Source of the DNA: Acidimicrobiales bacterium
GTDB lineage: Bacteria > Actinomycetota > Acidimicrobiia > Acidimicrobiales > SHLQ01
Assembly (NCBI GenBank): GCA_013002375.1
Contig: JABDJW010000057.1
Span: forward strand, 1 to 10,461
Length of the DNA: 10,461 nucleotides
Direction: 5' to 3'
Shown here: positions 6,876 through 10,461 of the stretch, piece after piece
How positions within the stretch are numbered: the first letter of the stretch is position 1
How the letters are laid out: the number at the start of each line of letters is the position of its first letter
Position numbers and translations under genes: made by a program
The notes under the pieces: model-generated
Database searches by the model: none
Seen by the model: the letters and a program-made list of their open reading frames with translations, nothing else
What the model was told of the DNA's origin: nothing

Positions 6876-7511
6876 CTAGGGCGAGTTGATCTTGCCCTCG
6901 AGGGCAACCTTCAGACCATCGATGGCCTGCCGGTGTTGGGTGTCGTCGTGCGAAAGACCATCGGTCAACCCGACCGTGAAGGCCTGAATGAAGCTCAGGA
7001 TCGCGTCGCGATCGGACTTCGCGACCTCACCGGTCTGCACGCCGACATCGACGATGTTGTCGAAGAAACCGTCTCGCCGCGGATCGGTCGATTGCATGTG
7101 GTCGGACAGATCAGCGACCCGCCGTGAGTCGATGCGGGAGGCGCCGAGGAACTGCGCGAGGGTCGGATCCTCCCTGTTCAGCTGATGGGCCGCTTCGAGC
7201 ACGGCTTCGATCTTGCCGATGAAGGTGTCGGCCGAACGCTCGGCCGCCGTGAACCGCTGGTACACCCGCCGCTGCACCTCGTCGAGGACCGCTTGGTAGA
7301 TCTCGAGCTTGCTGTCGAAGTAATGGTAGATCGCACCGGTCGTGATGCCGGCTTCGCTCGCCACCGTGCGGTTGGTCGTGGCCTCATAACCCAGCTCGGC
7401 GAAGCAAGCCCGCGCCACGTCGATGATGCGGCCGCGGGTCTCGGCCGAACTCGATGCGGGAGGGCGCCCGAGGCGCGGTTTGCTGCTCACCGCGCCGAGG
7501 GTAGCGCCCAC
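6876..7511 (-). CDS. TetR/AcrR-family transcriptional regulator
   Basis: A 211-residue protein. The basic, Pro-rich N-terminal tail (KPRLGRPPAS) precedes a standard TetR DNA-binding domain: RGRIIDVARACFAELGYEATTNRTVASEAGITTGAIYHYF split over residues ~26-65, with the helix-turn-helix at about 46-65 and the usual YFDSKLEIY after it. The C-terminal two thirds form the ligand-binding/dimer half, whose sequence does not name a ligand. GTG 7511 has GAAGG close upstream (2 nt); GTG 7490 (protein starting MSSKPRLG) is a real alternative. It is divergent from the acyl-CoA dehydrogenase gene, with an operator-like palindrome between (7540-7557), the classic layout for a self-regulating TetR repressor that also controls its neighbour. 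Two further copies of the palindrome in the window suggest a wider local regulon. Confidence 0.92.
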   Translation of the reverse strand: MGATLGAVSSKPRLGRPPASSSAETRGRIIDVARACFAELGYEATTNRTVASEAGITTGAIYHYFDSKLEIYQAVLDEVQRRVYQRFTAAERSADTFIGKIEAVLEAAHQLNREDPTLAQFLGASRIDSRRVADLSDHMQSTDPRRDGFFDNIVDVGVQTGEVAKSDRDAILSFIQAFTVGLTDGLSHDDTQHRQAIDGLKVALEGKINSP

Positions 7512-7528
7512 AGCCTTCGGGAAGCAGG

Positions 7529-7559
7529 TTGCGGGCGCGACCTATCGAGCGGTTAGTTT
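7529..7559 (+). promoter_or_regulatory. Predicted leaderless promoter of the acyl-CoA dehydrogenase
   Basis: TAGTTT (7554-7559) fits TAnnnT and ends 6 nt before GTG 7566, so transcription would begin at that start codon. TTGCGG (7529-7534) is a -35 candidate with a 19-nt spacer, a little long. The same TTGCGG/TAGTnT pair occurs at the SDR operon promoter. No Shine-Dalgarno is visible before either possible GTG, which supports a leaderless transcript. The -10 box overlaps the operator palindrome. Confidence 0.45.
7540..7557. promoter_or_regulatory. Operator-like imperfect palindrome, copy 2 (TetR / acyl-CoA dehydrogenase)
   Basis: ACCTATCGAGCGGTTAGT on the plus strand; its complement reads ACTAACC-GCT-CGAT-AGGT, aligning with the copies at 1955 and 8874 at the same spacing. 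Five of nine dyad pairs match (1, 2, 5, 7 and 8). It lies 28 bp before the TetR GTG and covers the -10 box of the acyl-CoA dehydrogenase, fitting repression of the dehydrogenase and feedback on TetR. Confidence 0.6.
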
Positions 7560-7565
7560 GTGTCC

Positions 7566-8825
7566 GTGAGCATTTCGGTCGAGGATTTCACGGCCCAGGC
7601 GGCGGCGTGGCTGGAGCAACACGGCACGCCGAAGGTCGCCGACGCGATGCCCCGATCCATCGTGTGGGGCGAGGGCGACTTCAGCGTTTCGGTGTTCCAC
7701 GCACTGTCCTTCGAAGACGAACGCGACTTGTTGCGCGACGCCCAGCTGTGGGCGGCCAAGAAGGCCGAGCACGGCTACCACGCCATTACCTGGTCGCCCG
7801 AGTACGGCGGGCTCGGGTTGTCCAAGGAACACGCCCGGGCCTTCGCCCGGCTCGAGCGGGGGTATCAGGTGCCGCCCCGGCACGAGACCTACAGCGTCAC
7901 CACCGGGCTCATCGCGCCCACGGTCGAGTTGTTCGGCACCCCGGAACAAAAGGAGCAGTTCGTCGCCGCGTTCTTGCAGGCTGAACTGCTGTGCTGCCAG
8001 CTCTTCTCCGAACCGGGAGCCGGCTCCGACCTCGCCGCGTTGGGCTGCAAGGCCGAACGCGATGGCGACGAATGGGTCCTGAACGGCCAGAAGGTCTGGA
8101 GCAGCGGCGCCCAGTTCTCCGAGTGGGGCGAACTCATTGCCCGCTCCGACCCCGACGCGCCCAAGCACAAGGGCCTGACCGCATTCCTGATCCCGATGGA
8201 CCTTCCCGGCATCGAGATCCGCCCCATCAAGCAGATGAGCGGCGGCACGTCGTTCAACGAGGTCTTCTTCAACGATTGCCGGGTGCCGGACACCATGCGG
8301 CTCGGCCCCGAAGGCGAGGGCTGGAAGGTCGCGCTCACCACGTTGGGGTTCGAGCGGGACAAGTCGGGCGATGCTGCCGACGGCAGCGCCAAGGCCGGGG
8401 GCTCCTGGTCGCAGTTGCTGGCCACCGCCCAAGCAATCGGTGTCACCGACGATCCGACCATGCGTCAGGACCTCATGCGGGTGTTCAGCCATGTGCGGGT
8501 CGAGGGCTTCCTCAACCGCCGGGCCGCCGATCTGGCCAAGGGAGGCACCCCGGGGCCGGAAGGTTCGCTGGGCAAGCTGATGTGGACCGAGGGCATGAAC
8601 CTCATCTCCGACGTCGCGTCCCGGGTGCTCGGCCCCCGCCTGGTGGCCGATACCGGCCAGTGGGGCACCTATGCGTGGGGTGAACATGTGCTCGGCGCGC
8701 CCGGCTACCGGATCGCGGGCGGCTCCGACGAAGTACAGCGCAACATCATCGGCGAACGGGTGCTCGGCCTGCCCGGCGAGCCCCGGGTCGACAAAGGCAT
8801 CCCCTGGAAAGACGTGCCTCGGTAG
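7566..8825 (+). CDS. Acyl-CoA dehydrogenase (FadE-type flavoprotein)
   Basis: A 419-residue protein, close to the usual length of acyl-CoA dehydrogenases (FAD-dependent alpha,beta-desaturation of acyl-CoA thioesters, cytoplasm). Visible family segments are QLFSEPGAGSDLAAL (FAD/substrate loop, ~145-159), EWVLNGQKVWSSGA, GLTAFLIPMD, FFNDCRVPD, EGWKVALTTLGFERD and the C-terminal GGSDEVQRNIIGERVLGLP (~385-403). At the place of the catalytic Glu376 of medium-chain enzymes there is Gly385 (IAGGSDE). Glu263 in LGFERD aligns by hand with the relocated base of isovaleryl-CoA dehydrogenase (Glu254 region), so activity is likely retained. This pattern is common in actinobacterial FadEs acting on bulky, branched or steroid-like acyl-CoAs (inference). 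GTG 7566 is favoured by the leaderless -10 spacing; GTG 7560 would add two residues. Confidence 0.92.
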   Translation: MSISVEDFTAQAAAWLEQHGTPKVADAMPRSIVWGEGDFSVSVFHALSFEDERDLLRDAQLWAAKKAEHGYHAITWSPEYGGLGLSKEHARAFARLERGYQVPPRHETYSVTTGLIAPTVELFGTPEQKEQFVAAFLQAELLCCQLFSEPGAGSDLAALGCKAERDGDEWVLNGQKVWSSGAQFSEWGELIARSDPDAPKHKGLTAFLIPMDLPGIEIRPIKQMSGGTSFNEVFFNDCRVPDTMRLGPEGEGWKVALTTLGFERDKSGDAADGSAKAGGSWSQLLATAQAIGVTDDPTMRQDLMRVFSHVRVEGFLNRRAADLAKGGTPGPEGSLGKLMWTEGMNLISDVASRVLGPRLVADTGQWGTYAWGEHVLGAPGYRIAGGSDEVQRNIIGERVLGLPGEPRVDKGIPWKDVPR

Positions 8826-8833
8826 CCCAATTT

Positions 8834-8869
8834 CCCCTGCCTCCCGGCCCGTGCTCAAATGAGGCGGGG
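8834..8869 (+). terminator. GC-rich hairpin after the acyl-CoA dehydrogenase gene, possible terminator
   Basis: CCCC-T-GCCTC (8834-8843) pairs with GAGGC-GGGG (8861-8869): nine G-C/A-U pairs with one bulged T and a 17-nt loop, starting 9 nt after the stop codon. There is no clear T-run downstream, so it is at best an actinobacterial-style non-canonical terminator or attenuator. It would separate the dehydrogenase transcript from the SDR gene, which has its own operator-like site just downstream. Confidence 0.35.
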
Positions 8870-8873
8870 CAAA

Positions 8874-8891
8874 ACTAACCACACGATCAAT
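8874..8891. promoter_or_regulatory. Operator-like imperfect palindrome, copy 3 (upstream of third SDR)
   Basis: ACTAACCACACGATCAAT, ending 4 nt before the GGAG ribosome site of the following SDR. It is identical to copy 1 outside the central three bases, and the match continues into TTTC. The dyad is the weakest of the three (positions 1, 3, 5 and 7). On the plus strand no good -10 box is visible around it; TCAAAT (8855-8860) is a weak candidate, which would place the site just downstream of the transcription start. Confidence 0.5.
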
Positions 8892-8906
8892 TTCGGAGCG
8901 TTACCC

Positions 8907-9677
8907 ATGGATCTCGGACTCGCGGGCAAGAAGGCACTGGTCACCGGCTCGACCAAGGGCATTGGGCGAGCCATCGCCGAAACCCTGATCGGCGAGGGCG
9001 CATCGGTCGCCATCTGCTCTCGCACCCAGGACGACGTCGATACCGCGGTCTCGGAACTGAACGAGGTAGCCCACTCGATCGGCGGCACCGCGTGCGGGGG
9101 CACGGTCGATGCCGCCGATCTCAACTCGCTCGAAGCGTGGATTGCGTCGTCGGCCGACACGCTGGGCGGCATCGACATTTACGTGCACAACACGTCGGGC
9201 AAACCCCAGAAACAGATCGAGGACTGGATCAAGAACTACGAGATCGATCTCCGGGCGCTCGTCGGTGGCGTCGCGGCCGCCAAGGATTCCCTCATCGACG
9301 GCGGCGGTGCCTTGATCAGCATCGGCACCACGGCCGCCGCCGAGCACTTCGGCTCCGGCTCGGGCAGCTACAGCGCGTTCAAGGCCGCGGTCACCAACTG
9401 GACCCTGGGCCAGGCCCAGGTCCTCGGCGCCCAAGGGGTTCGCTGCAACGTGGTGTCACCGGGCCCGATCTTCGTCGAGGGCGGCGATTGGGACAACATC
9501 AAGAGCGCCCGTCCGGAGATCTACGAAGCCACCGAGGCCGCCCACCCGTCGGGTTCGATCGGTACCGCGCAGGATGTCGCCAACGTGGTCACGTTCCTGG
9601 CCAGCGAAGCCGCCCGGCACGTGAACGGCGCCAATGTCACCGTCGACGGCGGCTTCCTCAAACGCATCAACTACTAG
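8907..9677 (+). CDS. Short-chain dehydrogenase/reductase with Thr at the catalytic Ser position
   Basis: A 256-residue classical-type SDR. It has the cofactor loop TGSTKGIG (13-20), S38-R39 after strand 2 (suggesting NADP(H)), Y155 and K159 (YSAFK) and the C-terminal VTVDGGF. Two departures are visible. The NNAG turn reads HNTSG (94-98), and the residue 13 before the tyrosine, normally the catalytic serine, is Thr142 in IGTTAAAEHF. A threonine hydroxyl could still serve; otherwise the enzyme may be altered or inactive. ATG 8907 is chosen because GGAG (8895-8898) lies 8 nt upstream and the protein then begins just before the first strand. An upstream ATG at 8859 would read through the operator-like site and the hairpin arm. 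The ThuA-domain gene starts 25 nt after the stop, so the two are probably co-transcribed. Substrate unknown. Confidence 0.9.
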   Translation: MDLGLAGKKALVTGSTKGIGRAIAETLIGEGASVAICSRTQDDVDTAVSELNEVAHSIGGTACGGTVDAADLNSLEAWIASSADTLGGIDIYVHNTSGKPQKQIEDWIKNYEIDLRALVGGVAAAKDSLIDGGGALISIGTTAAAEHFGSGSGSYSAFKAAVTNWTLGQAQVLGAQGVRCNVVSPGPIFVEGGDWDNIKSARPEIYEATEAAHPSGSIGTAQDVANVVTFLASEAARHVNGANVTVDGGFLKRINY

Positions 9678-9702
9678 CAGCCATCCACGAGCGCTGAGAT
9701 CC

Positions 9703-10461
9703 GTGTCCGACGAGAGTCACCAACGCCGCGTCGACGCCTACCTGGTTGCCGGCGGCCGATACCACGACATCGATTTCGCTCGCCGCGAGCTGTTGGACCT
9801 GCTTGCCGAACACCCGCACGTCCGGGTCCAGGTTACGAACGACTTCGAAGATCTGACCGGCCTGGCCGCGGCCGACCTGGTCGTCAGCTACACGTGCGAT
9901 GTCCGCCCGTCGCTGGCCGCCCAGGAGAACATGCGGGCCTGGGTCGAGAACGGCGGCCGCTGGATTGCGCTGCACGGCACCAACTCGGCGCTCGACCTCG
10001 GCGGTCAGAGCGGCGTCGAATCTCCCCGATGCTTCCCGGTGTGGGCCGAGACCCTGGGCAGCCAGTTCGTGGCCCATCCACCGATCGCGCCCTACCCGGT
10101 CGAGGTCGCCGACCCCGATCACTGGCTCGTCGCCGGGATCGAACCCTTCGAGACCGACGACGAGCTGTACCTGATGGAGTACGCCGATCGCGACGCATTG
10201 CACGTCCAGCTCCACACCCACTGGTCCGGCGACGCTCGCGGGTTCGCCGAACACGACTGGACCAGCCAACCTGATGAACACCTGATCCAATACGTTCGTC
10301 CGCTGGGCCAGGGCGCGGTCCTGTACAACACCCTCGGCCACTGCCGCGGCCACTGGGACATGGTGCCGCGCACCGACTACTACCCGACCGTCGAACGCTG
10401 TTCGTGGGAGAAACCGCAGTACTACGAATTGTTGCGCCGAGCCCTTCGCTGGGGGCTCGGC
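9703..10461 (+). CDS. ThuA-domain protein (partial; 3' end outside window)
   Basis: An open frame of 253 codons from GTG 9703 to the window edge with no stop. The protein begins MSDESHQRRVDAYLVAGGRY, then HDIDFARRELLDLL, AADLVVSY, VENGGRWIALHGTNSA (~81-96), a WAETLG/PYPVEVADPDHWLVAGI segment and QGAVLYNTLGH. This is the ThuA-like, class I glutamine amidotransferase-related fold: the first strand ends in GG-x-x-HD, and the GGRWIALHG strand-turn is typical. ThuA proteins occur in carbohydrate utilisation loci and as domains of larger secreted proteins, and their biochemical role is poorly defined. No signal peptide is visible, so it is probably cytoplasmic. The start has only a weak GAG-containing ribosome site. 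Its position 25 nt behind the SDR suggests one transcript and possibly a joint oxidation step on a sugar-like or polyol substrate (inference). Confidence 0.8.
   Translation, partial: MSDESHQRRVDAYLVAGGRYHDIDFARRELLDLLAEHPHVRVQVTNDFEDLTGLAAADLVVSYTCDVRPSLAAQENMRAWVENGGRWIALHGTNSALDLGGQSGVESPRCFPVWAETLGSQFVAHPPIAPYPVEVADPDHWLVAGIEPFETDDELYLMEYADRDALHVQLHTHWSGDARGFAEHDWTSQPDEHLIQYVRPLGQGAVLYNTLGHCRGHWDMVPRTDYYPTVERCSWEKPQYYELLRRALRWGLG

Noticed and set aside
5952..7127. Long plus-strand open frame of about 390 codons
   Set aside because: It is antisense to the atypical SDR and the end of the TetR gene, has no recognisable domain, and crosses the gap between two well-supported genes.
7542..8882. 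Long minus-strand open frame of about 446 codons
   Set aside because: It is antisense to a clear acyl-CoA dehydrogenase; the frame is open only because of GC-rich codon bias, and its composition is shadow-like.
8859..8906. Earlier ATG for the third SDR
   Set aside because: It would translate the hairpin arm and operator-like site, lacks a ribosome site, and adds residues before the normal SDR start; ATG 8907 has GGAG at 8 nt.
9667..10353. Minus-strand open frame of about 228 codons
   Set aside because: Antisense to the ThuA-domain gene, whose conserved strands are evident on the plus strand.
1..10461. CRISPR array, tRNA, rRNA, insertion sequence or phage genes
   Set aside because: No regularly spaced repeats, no transposase or integrase motifs, and no recognisable structural RNA sequence on either strand.

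Overview
This is a GC-rich (about two thirds G+C by eye), gene-dense stretch of bacterial chromosome with GTG starts, short intergenic gaps and at least one likely leaderless gene. The protein set (several SDRs, a FadE-type acyl-CoA dehydrogenase, TetR, SnoaL/NTF2-like, ThuA, a secreted alpha/beta hydrolase) fits an actinobacterium, plausibly a marine or soil Acidimicrobiia-like lineage. The taxonomic guess is inference from style. No RNA gene, insertion sequence, CRISPR array or origin was seen, and no gene-free stretch exceeds 300 bases.

Layout: (1) 1-272 +, the C-terminal end of an O-methyltransferase, converging on (2) a two-gene minus-strand operon of paralogous short-chain dehydrogenases (1878-1099, then 1051-269). 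(3) Divergent from it, a SnoaL/BaiE-like NTF2-fold protein (1991-2434 +). (4) A secreted or lipoprotein alpha/beta hydrolase (2549-3943 +), followed after 16 nt by a two-part Vps62-like/polytopic membrane protein (3960-5915 +). (5) A minus-strand TetR regulator and an atypical NmrA-like SDR (7511-6876, 6851-5946). (6) Divergent from TetR, an acyl-CoA dehydrogenase (7566-8825 +), then an SDR (8907-9677 +) and a ThuA-domain protein that runs off the window (9703-10461 +).

The strongest unexplained signal is an 18-bp imperfect palindrome, ACTAACC-N3-CGAT-N3-T. It occurs three times, each in a promoter region: between the SDR operon and the SnoaL gene, between TetR and the acyl-CoA dehydrogenase, and just upstream of the third SDR. 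In two cases it overlaps a well-placed -10 hexamer. The simplest reading is a local TetR regulon joining a dehydrogenase, three SDRs and a dehydratase-like protein. That enzyme set resembles beta-oxidation or ring-modification modules used on steroid, bile-acid or terpenoid acyl-CoAs. The regulon is an inference from sequence, and the substrate is unknown.
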